In this document: positions 8,075 to 20,000 of the stretch, piece after piece
How positions within the stretch are numbered: position 1 is the first letter of the stretch
How the letters are laid out: each line of letters begins with the position of its first letter
Assembly: GCF_001421245.1 (NCBI RefSeq)
Contig: NZ_LMKE01000006.1
Span: 175,918-225,981, forward strand
DNA: 50,064 nucleotides
From: Sphingomonas sp. Leaf10
GTDB lineage: Bacteria > Pseudomonadota > Alphaproteobacteria > Sphingomonadales > Sphingomonadaceae
Direction of reading: 5' to 3'
Translations under genes and position numbers: made by a program
Notes under the pieces: model-generated
What the model saw: the letters and a program-made list of their open reading frames with translations, nothing else
The model's database searches: none
Told to the model about the DNA's origin: nothing

Positions 8075-10330
8075 TCACCCCACCATGCCACCGGCGGCGA
8101 GCACCGCCAGCGTCACCAGTTCGTTCGCGGTGCTGGTCATCGGCGCGATCTGCACCGGCTTTTCCATGCCGATCAGCATCGGGCCGATCACGTCGTCGCC
8201 GCCCAGTTCGCGCAGCAGCTTGGCCGAGATATTGGCCGATTGCAGCCCCGGCATCACCAGCACATTGGCCGGACCCGACAGGCGGGCGAAGGGGAAGTTC
8301 GCCATCTGACGCGGATTGAGCGCGACGTCGGGGGCCATTTCGCCTTCATATTCGAAGCTGACCTGCCGCTTGTCGAGCGCGGCCACGCCGTCGCGGACAT
8401 TGTCGATCCATTGCCCTTCGGGATTGCCGAAGGTCGAATAGCTCAAGAAAGCGACGCGCGGTTCGTGGCCCATGCGGCGGGCGACGGCGGCGGTGCGTTC
8501 GGCGATGTCGGCCAGTTCCTCGGCGCTCGGGCGTTCGTTGATGGTGGTGTCGGCCATGAACACGGTATGGCTCTGCCCGACCAGCAGGTGGATGCCGAAC
8601 GGCACCTTGCCACCGACCGGATCGATCACCCGGCGGATGCCGCGGAACGCCTGCGCATAGGTGCGGGTGATACCGGTGATCATCGCATCGGCGACGCCCA
8701 GCTGCAGCAGCACCGCGCCGAAGGTGTTGCGATCCTGATTGATCATGCGTTCGCAATCGCGCTTCAGGAAGCCGCGACGCTGCAGTCGTTCGTAGAGGAA
8801 GTCGACCATCTGCGGCACCATCTCGCTGGTGCGGCTGTTATGGACTTCATATTCCTCAGGGTTCGCGACGCCCAGCGCGCGCAACTGGTCATAGACGTCG
8901 TCGCGGCCGACCAGCACCGGGATGCCATAGCCGCCTTCCTTGAACGCGATCGCCGCGCGCAGCACGACTTCCTCTTCGCCCTCGGCGAACAGCACGCGCT
9001 TGGGATGCGCGCGGGCGCCCTCATAGGCCATGGTCAGGACCGAGGTGGTCGGGTTCAGGCGCGCGCGCAGCTGCTGGCGATAGGCGTCCATGTCGAGGAT
9101 CGGGCGCGTCGCGACGCCCGAATCCATCGCCGCCTTCGCCACCGCGCTCGGCACCAGTTCCATCAGGCGCGGGTCGAACGGCGCCGGGATGATGTATTCG
9201 GGGCCGAAGCTGTGCTGCGTGCCATAGGCCAGCGCCACTTCCTCCGGCACGCGCTGGCGCGCCAGTTCGGCGATGGCGTTGGCGGCGGCGATCTTCATCT
9301 CGTCGTTGATGCCGGTCGCCCGCACGTCGAGCGCGCCGCGGAAGATGAAGGGGAAGCCAATGACGTTGTTGACCTGGTTCGGATAGTCCGAGCGGCCGGT
9401 CGCGACGATCGCGTCGGGGCGCGCCGCCTTGGCCAGTTCGGGGCGGATTTCCGGTTCCGGGTTGGCCATCGCGAAGATGATCGGCGACGGGGCCATGTCC
9501 TTGACCATTTCGGGCTTCAACGCGCCGGCGGCCGACAGGCCGAGGAACACGTCGGCCCCGTGCAGCGCTTCGGTCAGGGTGCGGCGATCGGTGGCGGCGG
9601 CATGGGCCGACTGCCACTGATTCACATCGTCCCGGCCCTGATAGATCACGCCGGTGCGGTCGCACATGATGACGTTGTCATGGGCGACACCCATCGCCTT
9701 CATCAGTTCGGTACAGGCGATGGCAGCGGCACCCGCGCCGTTGACCACGACCTTCACTTCCGACAGCTTGCGCTTGGTCAGCAGGCACGCGTTGATGAGG
9801 CCGGCGGCGCAGATGATCGCGGTGCCATGCTGGTCGTCATGGAACACCGGGATGTTCATGCGTTCGCGCAAGGTCTGCTCGATGATGAAGCATTCGGGCG
9901 ACTTGATATCTTCGAGGTTGATGCCGCCGAAGCTCGGCTCCATCAGCTCGACCGCGTCGATGAAGCGATCGACATCCTCGGTCTTCAGCTCGATATCGAT
10001 CGAATCGACGTCGGCGAAGCGCTTGAACAGGACCGCCTTGCCCTCCATCACCGGTTTCGACGCCAGCGCGCCGAGATTGCCCAGGCCGAGAATGGCGGTG
10101 CCGTTGGAGATGACCGCGACCAGATTGCCCTTGGCGGTATAGTCGTACGCGGTGGCGGGATCTTCGTGGATCGCCTTCACCGGCACGGCAACGCCGGGCG
10201 AATAGGCCAGCGCCAGGTCGCGCTGCGTCGCCATCGGCTTCGACGCGATGATCTCGATCTTGCCCGGACGCCCCTCCGAATGGAACAGCAGCGCCTCGCG
10301 CTCGGAAAACTGGTCGGTGGCTTCGGACAC
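8075..10330 (-). CDS. maeB: NADP-dependent malic enzyme with C-terminal phosphotransacetylase-like domain
   Basis: A 751-residue MaeB-type enzyme that oxidatively decarboxylates malate to pyruvate with NADP, giving NADPH in the cytoplasm. The N-terminal malic domain carries YSPGVAVPVKAI and FNVPVFHDDQHGTA-like motifs (NIPVFHDDQHGTA). The Rossmann region is VVVNGAGAAAIAC. Residues ~430-750 are the phosphotransacetylase-like domain, which in this family has a regulatory rather than catalytic role. I chose GTG at 10330 because GGGAGA lies about 9 nt upstream and the protein then has the family's usual length and N-terminus; the longer frame upstream runs into the divergent mutS region. Confidence 0.95.
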   Translation of the reverse strand: MSEATDQFSEREALLFHSEGRPGKIEIIASKPMATQRDLALAYSPGVAVPVKAIHEDPATAYDYTAKGNLVAVISNGTAILGLGNLGALASKPVMEGKAVLFKRFADVDSIDIELKTEDVDRFIDAVELMEPSFGGINLEDIKSPECFIIEQTLRERMNIPVFHDDQHGTAIICAAGLINACLLTKRKLSEVKVVVNGAGAAAIACTELMKAMGVAHDNVIMCDRTGVIYQGRDDVNQWQSAHAAATDRRTLTEALHGADVFLGLSAAGALKPEMVKDMAPSPIIFAMANPEPEIRPELAKAARPDAIVATGRSDYPNQVNNVIGFPFIFRGALDVRATGINDEMKIAAANAIAELARQRVPEEVALAYGTQHSFGPEYIIPAPFDPRLMELVPSAVAKAAMDSGVATRPILDMDAYRQQLRARLNPTTSVLTMAYEGARAHPKRVLFAEGEEEVVLRAAIAFKEGGYGIPVLVGRDDVYDQLRALGVANPEEYEVHNSRTSEMVPQMVDFLYERLQRRGFLKRDCERMINQDRNTFGAVLLQLGVADAMITGITRTYAQAFRGIRRVIDPVGGKVPFGIHLLVGQSHTVFMADTTINERPSAEELADIAERTAAVARRMGHEPRVAFLSYSTFGNPEGQWIDNVRDGVAALDKRQVSFEYEGEMAPDVALNPRQMANFPFARLSGPANVLVMPGLQSANISAKLLRELGGDDVIGPMLIGMEKPVQIAPMTSTANELVTLAVLAAGGMVG

Positions 10331-10454
10331 TGGCGCTTCTCCCGTTTGGATGGGCTTTACGCAGGGGAAGGCGGATCGGGCAAGGGTGTTATCCCGGAAG
10401 TTGGGAAGCAGCATGGCGTTGCCCTGCCCTGCCTGCACCGGTATCGCACCGCCC

Positions 10455-13070
10455 ATGGCGACCAAGGTTCAGGGTGACGATTTCCCCGCCCCCACCCCGA
10501 TGATGCAGCAATATCTGGCGTTGAAGGCGGAGGCCGACGATTGCCTGCTCTTCTACCGAATGGGCGATTTCTTCGAACTGTTCCATGACGATGCGAAGAT
10601 CGCCGCCGCGTGCCTCGACATCGCGCTGACCGCGCGCGGCGAGCATGAGGGCGCGAAGATCCCGATGTGCGGGGTGCCGGTGCATTCCGCCGAGGGCTAT
10701 CTGGCGCGGCTGATCAAGGCCGGGCACCGCGTCGCCATCGCCGAACAGGTCGAAAGCCCCGAGGAAGCGAAGAAGGCCCGTGGGTCCAAGGCGCTGGTGT
10801 CCCGCGCGATCATTCGCGTCGTGACGGCTGGCACGTTGACCGAGGAGTCGCTGCTTGACGCGCGCGCCGCCAATTGGTGCGTCGGCGTCGGCGAGGCAGC
10901 GGGCGGGGTCGCCATCGCCGCCGCCGACGTCTCTACGGGCAAGTTCGAGGTGATCGAAACCGACGCCGCCGGCCTGACCGCAGCACTCGCCCGGTTGCAG
11001 CCGGTCGAGGTGGTCGCGGCGGAAACGTCGGCGTTCACCGAGGTCGCGACGCTGCTGCGGGCCAAGGCGGACTTCGACAGTGCAGCGGGTGAAGCGCGAC
11101 TGAAGGCGTTGCACGGCGTCGCCACGCTCGACGGCTTCGGCCAGTTTTCGCGCGCGGCATTGGCGGCGGCGGGTGGGTTGATCGCCTATCTAGACCATAA
11201 TGCGCGGGGGCAGTTGCCGTTCCTGCGCCCGCCGGTCTGCGCCGCCGACGGCCAGTGCATGGCGATCGATGCCGCGACGCGCGAGAGTTTGGAACTCACC
11301 CGTACCGCCGCCGGTGCGCGCGCCGGCAGCTTGCTGGCGGAGGTCGACCGGACGGTGACCGGTGCCGGCGCGCGGTTGCTGGCGGGCGATATCGCTGCGC
11401 CGTTGATGGACCGTGCCGCGATCGAGGGGCGGCTGGCGGCAGTCGGGTGGGCGCATGACGATCCCGGTTTGCGCGACGAACTGCGCACCACGCTGCGCGC
11501 GCTGCCCGATATCGGGCGGGCGCTGGGGCGGATCGCGGCGGGGCGCGGTAGCCCCCGCGATCTCGGCCAGTTACGCGACGGGTTGAGCGCGGCATGGACG
11601 CTGGGGCAGCGGCTCGACAAGCTGCCGGCGGTGCCGCCGCTGATCGCCGATCTGGCGCCGCGCCTGCGCGGGCATGGCGCGTTGATCGACCTGCTGACGC
11701 GGGGCCTCGTGCCGATGCCGCCGATCGATGCCAACGCAGGGGGGTATGTCGCCAGCGGCTTCGACGCCGCGCTCGACGCGCTGCGCGATACGGGGGCCGG
11801 CGGGCGGCGGGCGATCGCCGCGTTGGAGGCGGAATATCGCGAACGCACCGGCATCACCGCACTGAAGATCCGGCATAACGGCGTGCTCGGCTATCATGTC
11901 GAGGTACCGGCGCGCGCCGCCGACAAGCTGATGGCGGCCGATAGCGGCTTCACCCATCGCCAGACGCTGGCCGGGGTGGTGCGCTTCAACGCGCCCGACC
12001 TGCACGAAGCAGCGCTGAAGGTGACGCAGGCCGGCGCTCACGCGCTGGCGGCCGAGGCCGCGCATCTGGAGTCGTTCACCGAAACCGCGCTCGCCAACCG
12101 GGAAGCGATCGCCGCGACCGCCGACGCGCTCGCCCGGATCGACGTGACGACCGCGCTCGCCGAACGCGCGGCGGAGGGTGGCTGGGCGCGGCCGGTGCTG
12201 GTCGACCATGCCTGTCTGGAGATTGCCGGCGGGCGACATCCGGTGGTCGAGAGCGCGGTCGCGAACAGCGGCGGGCGGTTCGTGGCGAACGACTGCCGCC
12301 TGTCGGAAAGCTCGCGACTATGGCTGGTCACGGGTCCGAACATGGGCGGCAAGTCGACCTTCCTGCGGCAGAACGCGCTGATCGTCGTGCTGGCGCAGGC
12401 GGGCAGTTTCGTGCCGGCGACCTCGGCGACATTGGGGCTGGTCGACCGGTTGTTCAGCCGGGTCGGCGCATCGGACAATCTGGCGCGGGGCCGCTCGACC
12501 TTCATGGTCGAGATGGTCGAGACGGCGGCGATCCTGGCGCAGGCGACGCCCCGATCGTTCGTGATCCTCGACGAGGTCGGGCGCGGCACCTCGACCTATG
12601 ATGGCCTCGCCATCGCGTGGGCGGTGGTCGAGGCGATCCACGAGGACAATCGCTGCCGCTGCCTGTTCGCGACGCATTATCATGAACTGACCCGGCTGGC
12701 GGAGCGCTGCGACGCGCTGTCGCTCCACCATGTCCGCGCCCGCGAGTGGAAGGGCGATCTGGTCCTGCTCCACGAACTGGCCGAGGGGCCGGCCGACCGC
12801 AGCTACGGCATCGCCGTCGCGCGCCTCGCCGGCCTGCCTCCCGCGACGCTGCACCGTGCAAAGGCGGTGCTGGCGAAGCTGGAGGCCGGCAAGGCCAAGA
12901 CCGGCGGGATTGCCGCCGGTCTGGACGACCTGCCCCTTTTCGCCGCCGTTGCCCAAGTGGAAGAGCCGACTGTCGATACGCTGCGCGAGGCATTGGAGGG
13001 AATGGATGTGGACGCGATGTCGCCGAGGGAGGCGATGGAGGCCTTGTATCGGTTGAAGGGGTTGGTTTGA
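10455..13070 (+). CDS. mutS: DNA mismatch repair protein MutS
   Basis: An 871-residue MutS that recognises base mismatches and small loops and recruits MutL. The mismatch-binding FxE motif is in GDFFELFHDDA near residue 40. Connector, lever and clamp domains follow, then the ABC-type ATPase with Walker A GPNMGGKS at residues 627-634, Walker B/D-loop ILDEVGRGTSTYDG near residue 710, and the TH-containing FATHYHEL. The C-terminus has the short dimer-forming helix region. The start at 10455 (MATKVQGDDF) matches sphingomonad MutS; an in-frame ATG at 10413 is possible. It is divergent from maeB. Confidence 0.97.
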   Translation: MATKVQGDDFPAPTPMMQQYLALKAEADDCLLFYRMGDFFELFHDDAKIAAACLDIALTARGEHEGAKIPMCGVPVHSAEGYLARLIKAGHRVAIAEQVESPEEAKKARGSKALVSRAIIRVVTAGTLTEESLLDARAANWCVGVGEAAGGVAIAAADVSTGKFEVIETDAAGLTAALARLQPVEVVAAETSAFTEVATLLRAKADFDSAAGEARLKALHGVATLDGFGQFSRAALAAAGGLIAYLDHNARGQLPFLRPPVCAADGQCMAIDAATRESLELTRTAAGARAGSLLAEVDRTVTGAGARLLAGDIAAPLMDRAAIEGRLAAVGWAHDDPGLRDELRTTLRALPDIGRALGRIAAGRGSPRDLGQLRDGLSAAWTLGQRLDKLPAVPPLIADLAPRLRGHGALIDLLTRGLVPMPPIDANAGGYVASGFDAALDALRDTGAGGRRAIAALEAEYRERTGITALKIRHNGVLGYHVEVPARAADKLMAADSGFTHRQTLAGVVRFNAPDLHEAALKVTQAGAHALAAEAAHLESFTETALANREAIAATADALARIDVTTALAERAAEGGWARPVLVDHACLEIAGGRHPVVESAVANSGGRFVANDCRLSESSRLWLVTGPNMGGKSTFLRQNALIVVLAQAGSFVPATSATLGLVDRLFSRVGASDNLARGRSTFMVEMVETAAILAQATPRSFVILDEVGRGTSTYDGLAIAWAVVEAIHEDNRCRCLFATHYHELTRLAERCDALSLHHVRAREWKGDLVLLHELAEGPADRSYGIAVARLAGLPPATLHRAKAVLAKLEAGKAKTGGIAAGLDDLPLFAAVAQVEEPTVDTLREALEGMDVDAMSPREAMEALYRLKGLV

Positions 13071-13456
13071 TGAAGCTCCAACATCAACTTCATACGGGCA
13101 CGATCTCGCCTACGGCGCTGCCGCTAATATTAATCGCTGTACCATTCTCTTCTGCCGTCCGATTCATGGCGCATATATAGAACAGACGAGTCCACCAACC
13201 CTTTTATCGTCACACCATCATGGTGCTAAAGCTCGATCGCCTAGCAATTCCCGCCCCCCCTTTTTGCGAAGTTAAGGTCATTCTAAGGAAACTAGCCGCC
13301 GCTCCTATAGGGCTACATACCTTTGAAAGAAACGCTGGCGCGAAACACGCATTGCCCTACTCTTCACACACTGCAAGTCCGCATCATGCACCAGGGATAT
13401 ACGCCCTCAAATATTAGCATGACAAGGTTATGTTCGCCGCCTTTCCAAGCCGGTAG
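13071..13456. other. 386-nt A+T-richer stretch with no supported gene
   Basis: This gap between mutS and the immunity-like gene is markedly richer in A+T than the rest of the window, with runs such as TAATATTAAT and CATATATAG. I read all frames and found only short open frames, the longest 65 codons on the plus strand at 13220, with no Shine-Dalgarno and no recognisable protein. It may be a decayed remnant of earlier toxin-tip or immunity material next to the Rhs gene, or simply promoter/terminator sequence. Confidence 0.5.
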
Positions 13457-14002
13457 CTAAGGCTTCACAGCGGTCTTCAAAGCTCTATTCAAGCGATCGG
13501 CCACCTGCTTATTGGTTTCTACCCTAAGTAATTTTTTGATTTCATCTTTGTTCGATCGATCGGCAACGGTTGTCAATGTATTAGCTAACGCCCAACGTAG
13601 CTGATCACTCAAACCGTCCTCTTCCAGCACCGCTAGAATTGCAGTCCCGGCAACGCCGCGGGCCTCCTTTATGGCCAACGCCCGAGCAATCCCCTCCCGT
13701 ATTTCATCGCTGTAGGGCCGTTTGAGATGGTTGATCAATGTCGGCACGGCGCTGACGTAATAATTCTCCTTCGCATTTACGAAATCCCACACCCACTTTA
13801 CCGAGAAACCGAGACGGCGAAGATCCTCGCGAAGCGGTGCCTCTTCTGTTAAATAACGCGCTTCCTTCGCCTGCATCAGCGCTTCACGATCATCTCGCTG
13901 CGTCACCCATTCGGGACAGCTTTCCAGCAGCGCAGCCCATTCATCTGCTGGCATATCGCCACGAGATGCGGAAATCGCTTCCAGTTCTTTCAACGTAATC
14001 AT
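13457..14002 (-). CDS. Probable immunity protein for the Rhs toxin, helical-repeat type
   Basis: A 181-residue mostly alpha-helical protein. Residues ~75-180 look like tandem HEAT/ARM-type helical pairs (VPTLINHLKRPYSDEIREGI, ALAIKEARGVAGTAILAVL, LRWALANTLTTVADRS). Its ATG overlaps the stop of the giant Rhs gene by 4 nt, the standard position of an immunity gene, and its base composition matches the toxin tip rather than the surrounding high-GC genes. By analogy with other polymorphic toxin loci it should bind and block the nuclease tip in the cytoplasm. This is inferred from position and fold; I recognise no named family. Confidence 0.65.
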   Translation of the reverse strand: MITLKELEAISASRGDMPADEWAALLESCPEWVTQRDDREALMQAKEARYLTEEAPLREDLRRLGFSVKWVWDFVNAKENYYVSAVPTLINHLKRPYSDEIREGIARALAIKEARGVAGTAILAVLEEDGLSDQLRWALANTLTTVADRSNKDEIKKLLRVETNKQVADRLNRALKTAVKP

Positions 14003-17000
14003 TGCCTAGGCAACTCCCTACGAATGATAACATCACCCCGTATCTCGGCGGCTCGCAAGGGCCCACTGAGTCTGGTGTTCTGACGCACCCATAACTCAAA
14101 GGGAATGTCCCGTTGGCGTGCAAGTTCAGCGTAGTCCCTCAACTGCTTCGTCCAACCCTGTCTGGCAACATTTTTCACCTCCTTCAACAGGGTCGGCGAG
14201 AGTTCATCCGGGAAGCGCATTCGACCATTGATCTCTACCCCTACCTTCGGACCTCCGATGCCGGCGGCCGCTTCGCCTTCACGCCCTAAGCGAGTTGCTC
14301 GAGCAGTTGCCGACTCTGCCGGGCCCAACATTCGTCCGGATACGGGGTCCAACCCCGGACGAGAAACACCTGCAGGAAATATCCTGCCGATTGGCCTCAT
14401 CGAGGCACCGAGAAGCAATCCACCCGCTATGATATCAGCGTTCGTGCTGGCGTTTATCACGTTCGCATCGGCACCGAGATTATAAGCAACTATTCCGGCG
14501 CCTGTCGGAACCTGATCGGCAACGCCCAGTGCGTTCACGAACGCGACATTGCGTCGCATTGCTTCGATGGATGCGTCGCTGGGTGGGTTCGTTACGATTA
14601 GCATTCCTGCGGAAATGGCGGCTTGCCGGGAACTGTAATCTCGCCCAGCGAAATGATACCCGGGCTGGTATAACCACCGGGCTCCCGAAAACGAACTAAC
14701 ATACGAAGCTAGCGAGCTATTCGGTGAGAAGGACGGTTGGTAGTTGTCAGGCTGGCGGAGCCAGTGAAACTGGCTGTAGTCGAAATTGGATGTGACCGTA
14801 CGTTTGCTCAAATCACCGGTTACGACAAGTTCGTCGCCGTTATTGACGGCATACACGACACTGGGTTGGCGAGGTTCGTAGATCGGTACCGCGTCTTTTA
14901 TGATGCGCGGCGTGTATTGACGACTATCAGCGTCGACATCGCTCGCCCTTGGAGCCGGCAGATCACTATTGCTCCCACCATCGGAAGCGCTCATGGCGTC
15001 GGGAATACCCTGAATGTCCGAATATTCTCCCCAAGCCGACCCACCGGTCGCCCCACCGCCGCCAGACCGGCTTAGGCTCGCAACACCCCTTGCCGCCAAT
15101 CTGCCGATGGTTGCGCCAATCACATCGGGCAAGACCGCCAAGACGTTGTCGCCAAAGCTTGTACGCGTAAGAATACTTCGCGTCGCAGCGCCAGCGAAAC
15201 CGGACGCATAGCCGGCCGCCCCCTGCCGCCAACTTGACGTACCGTTACCGGCGACGGCTTGGCCGACCCCGGCAGTTACGGCCGCCGCTGCAAGCCCGGC
15301 CCAATCGAACCGGCTTTGCTGCTTCGTCGCGATGGCAACGCCCTGCGTTACGACGTTGCCCAAGACGCCCCGAACGACCGCCCCCTGCACGCCGCTGCCC
15401 AGTGAGAGCGTTCCCAGCGTGCCGCCGACCGCTGCGCTCAAGCCAGCCATGGCGACCCCGCCCCAGCTGAACTTATCCTGCATTCCCATACCGATGGCGA
15501 GGCCTTGGCTCGCCGCCGAACCGACCATCGCCCCGGCTACGCCGGCAGCGATGGTACCAGTCACTCCCAGCGTCGCGCCACTCGACGCAGCGAACGTGGC
15601 CAGACTGCCGGTACCGAGCGCGCCGAGCGAGCCGGCGAACGAAGCACCCGTCGCAAGGGCGCCGATACCGGCGGTAGCGACAGCGGCTACCGCGATCGCC
15701 ACCGCGGCTACCAATATCCGTCCGAACCCACCGCACTTGTTGTTGCGCTTTCCCTTTGGGTTCGGATTGACGTCGCCCAGCACGTCGGTCGGGTCATAAG
15801 GCTTGTACGTATCGGCATTGTAGGTCGAGCGGACGACGCCGGCGGGTATGGTCAAGACCTGCCCCGCCGCCAGCATGCTGTCGGCGCCCAGGCCATTGGC
15901 GGTGGCCAGCTTGTACCAGAGCGAGGCGTCGCCCCAGATTTGCTCGGCGATACCGCTCAGGGTGTCGCCGGCCTGCACCGTATAACTGCGCCCGGCGCTG
16001 CCGGTTTCGAAGCTGTTGATGCGATCGATCGTCTCGGCGAAATGCGATCCGCGCGGCTGGCCGCTGAGCGGCGCGAAGGTCGACGTGTCGCTGGGCTTGG
16101 TCGCGCGGCGACGGATCGATTCGGCATAGCTGTCCGACGCGCTGCCGTTATTGCCGACATAGCCGATCTCGCGACCGCCATGGCGGTACCAGATTTCGTG
16201 CGGGTCGCCGGTGTCGTATTTGTTGTCCGCCTCGTCACGGCGGATGACCTGACCGGCGAGGTCGTTGATGAAGGTCACCGTCCGCGGACGATCGCCGCCG
16301 ATCGATACGCTATCGAGCTGGCCGACGCCGCTGTAATAGTAATTGGTGTAGGCGGTGTTGGCGTTTGTCTTCGTCGTCACCGTACCGGTCAACTGCGCGG
16401 CGTCGCGCCATTCATAGCTGTTGGTGCTGGTCGTCGTAGTGCTGCTGCCGCCATTGACGGTAGTGGTCGACGTCACCTTCTTGACCGCACCCAGCGCATA
16501 ATCGGTGCCGGTGCCGTAGTCGGTGGTGGTCACGGTAGTCACCGTATCCGATCCCTGAACGACCACCGTCCGATCATAGACGATCAGTCCGCGGTCGTCC
16601 TGGGAGATCGTACGGTCGTAAACGGCGGCACCACCCTCGTTCCGATCGATTTGGCGAACCTGCCGCCCGATTGCGTCATACTGATATTCGGCCGCACCGG
16701 CGTAGGCGAAAATGCCGTCCGGCGTGACGGTGCCATTGCCCTCATCGATCCCACCCGTCCTCTCGATCTGGACGGTCGAGAGTTGGCCGTCATCGTGCCA
16801 GGTGAAGGTTTCGCGGTGTTCGGCATCGTAGAAGGCGCGGATGCGACCGGAACCGGAGGATTGACGCGCGGTTGCATTCCCGTCGGTTGAATCTTCGAAG
16901 TCGCTTCGACGAACCGTCCGAATGTCGACGCCGTCGTCATTGTAAGGATCGTCGACCCACATGAACGCCCGGAGCGTCCGCGTCGACGTCGCCCGGCTGC

Positions 17001-20000
17001 CATCTGCGCGATAGGTGATTTCCGTTCCGCTGCCACGTTCGATGCCGTTGGCGCCCATGCGACCACCGTCGAGCGTTACCCGGTTCATCGAATCGTAGCG
17101 GAACCAGCGTTCCTCGGTGCTGGTCGATGCGACGCCGCCGGCCGCATTAAGCAAGGCACGCGTCGCCGTCGTCTGCAGGATGTTGCCGTTCTTGTCGTAG
17201 GTCCACCCCATCGACGCGGCGGGTACTGCGTCGCCGGTGTCCGCCCAGCTGCGCATCCGGTTCTGCATGTCGAAGACCGCTTCGGACCGGCGATAGACGG
17301 TGCCGTCGCGGGTGAAGGTTTCGGTCGTGCGGTTGCCGACCTGATCATAGCCGAAGGTCGCGACCGATCGGACATAGCCCGAGCCGAGGTCGCTGGTCTG
17401 GGTGGCGAGCAACCCCGAATTCAGCCAGGTGAAGGTCTGTTTTTCGAGGCCGGAGATGGTTGCCACCCGCCCGGCCTGGTCATAGCTGGTGGTCGCGACG
17501 TTGCCGCCCATGTCGGTGCGGGTGGTAAGGCGACCGAAGGTGTCCTTGGCCTCGATCGTCTGCTTGCCATTGGCGTAGGTGGTGGTCTGCCGCCAGCCGC
17601 CGGTGGCGCCCAGGCCGCTGTCGATGGCGCCGTCCCATGCATAGGCATTGGTCGTCACCTCGCCGCCAAAGGCGCGGCTGGTCGTGACGCGGCCGGCGAC
17701 ATCGTAATCGGTGGTCTCGCGGTCGGACGTGGCGCGCCCGGTCTGGCTGTGCGTCAGTCGCCGGCCGAGCGAGTCGTAGGTGTAGCTGTGCGCGACGTCG
17801 CGGCTGTTGACGTTGCTGGTGGTGAGCAGGCGGCCGAGCTTGTCATAGGTCGAATAGGTCGCACGGCCCAGTTCGTCGGTGCGCGTCACCAGATTGCCGG
17901 CATCGTCGTAACGCTGGAACACGCGGCCGCCATCGGCATGATATTCGGCGGTGACCAGTTCGGCCGCCCCGCCATAGCCGGTGCCGGCGGCCAACCGCCG
18001 GGTGGTGAGATTGCCGTTGCCATCCCTGGCACCCGCCAGCCGCCCGGAAATGTCGTAATAGCGGGTTTCGGCAATGCCGGTTTCGTCGATATCGGCACCC
18101 AGCACCACCGGCCGCCGGATCGACGTCACCCGGCCCATCCGGTTATAGCCGTAATAGGTGGTCGCGCCGCGCGCGTCGGTTTCGTTCGCGACCTCGCCGA
18201 ACGCGGTATAGCTGCGCGACGTGCGCAGGTCGGTCCCGCCGGTCACGCCGCTGGCCAATTCGCGTTGCAGGCTATGGACGCGCGCCACCTGTCCGCGGGC
18301 GTCATATTGGGTGGCGGTCGCCACGATGCCGTTGGCCGGATCGCCCAGCACCCGCCCGTCGAGCGTCGCGAGGCGCAGGACGTTGCCAAGCGAGTAGTTC
18401 TGGACGCTGGTCGCGCCGTCGCTTTCGAGCGTCAGCGTCTGCCGACCGGCCCCGTCGTACAGGAAATAGCGCCACGTCCCGTCGCCGCCGGTGCTGCGCC
18501 ACATGCGGCCGGCATCGTCATATTCATGCTGTTCCTGCACCAGCCCGCCGACCGAGCGGGATGTGAGTTCGCCGAAGACGTTGTAGGTGAAGGCGACTTC
18601 GGGCGGGGCACCGGACGTGGTCAGGCTGGTGAACTTGCCGTTCGACTGCGTCCAGTTGGTGGCGGAGGTCTGTCCGCGCAGCCGCCCCATAGCGTCGTAG
18701 CGATAGATCGCACCTTCGCGCACGGTCGTATTGGCGCTGTTGCGGCGCGAATACGCCTCCACCATGTTGCCGACGCGGTCGTAGAAGTAGAAGCGGGTGG
18801 AACCCATCGCATCGGTCATCGCGACCTTGCGACCCAGTTCGTCATAGCGGTGCGTCGTGACGCGGTCGGCCCCTTCGACGGTGCGGACCAGATTGTCGTT
18901 GCCGTCATACTGATAGGCGACCTGGGGGGTCGCGTCGTCGGTGGTGCTGTTGATCAGGTTCGGACGCTGTTCACCGACCAGCCGTCCGGCGCGGTCATAG
19001 GCGTAGAGCGTGGTATCGCCGGTCGCCTCGCGCTTCGAAGTGACGAGGCCGAGACCGTTATAGGTATAGGCGATGCGCGCATCGCCGGTGACGTTGGTCA
19101 GCGCGCCGCTGGTCGGATCGACGCTCCACGCCACCACGTCCTTGCGCGTTTCGGTCAGGCGGCGGCCGTTGCGGTCATAGGTGAAGTCGGTCACCCGGTC
19201 GTCGGCATGGGCGGTCCCGGCCGGACGTTCGGTCGCCGATGCATTGGCGACCGCCAGCGCATAGCGACGCTCGGACAAAGCATTGCCCTCAGCATCGCGG
19301 GTCCATTCGGTCAGATAGCCCAACTGATCGACCTGCCCGACCTTGCGGCCCAGTCTGTCGTAATAGGACAGGACCGACGCACCGGTGGCGTCGGTGGTGC
19401 GCACGACATTGCCGACCGCGTCATAGACGACGCTGTCGGTCAGCGTACCGGTACCATAGACATAGCTGCCGCTGGCCACGTCCCACGCGCCGGTGCGGAT
19501 GCCGGCCATGCTGGTCGACACGCGGCGGCCCAGAGCGTCGTTGGCATAGGTCGTTTCGCGATAGTCACCGGTGACCGCCGGGCGGCTGTCGGTCGTCAAC
19601 TGCGACGTGATCGCGGTCGCATAGGCGCGGCTGCGGATCAGGCCGCCGTTCTTGTCATAGGCATAGGTGACATAGGCGCCGGTCGGGTCGACCTCGCCAT
19701 TCTTGCGGTCGAGCGCGTCGTAATAATACCAGGTGTTACGACCATTGGCGTCGGTGCGCCGGGTCAGGTTGCCGTGCCGGTCGTAGAGATATTTCTCGGT
19801 CGGTTGCGCATTGCCGGCGTTCACGCTGGAGCCGGGAATGCCGTAATCGACCGCCTCGCCCCGCTTTTCGACCAGCCGGTTGAGTGCGTCATAGCTGTAG
19901 TCGGTGATGCGCTGTTCCAGCAGGCCCCACGCCTCGATCATCCGCGTGCGGTTCCCGCGGGCGTCGTACCGATACTCGGTCCGGACCCCGCCCGCCTCCT

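Noticed and set aside
8240..10477. A 745-codon open frame opposite the malic enzyme
   Set aside because: Antisense shadow of a well-conserved enzyme, with shadow-type composition (His, Asp, Arg rich).
13220..13417. A 65-codon plus-strand frame in the A+T-rich gap
   Set aside because: No Shine-Dalgarno, unusual composition and no resemblance to a known small protein.
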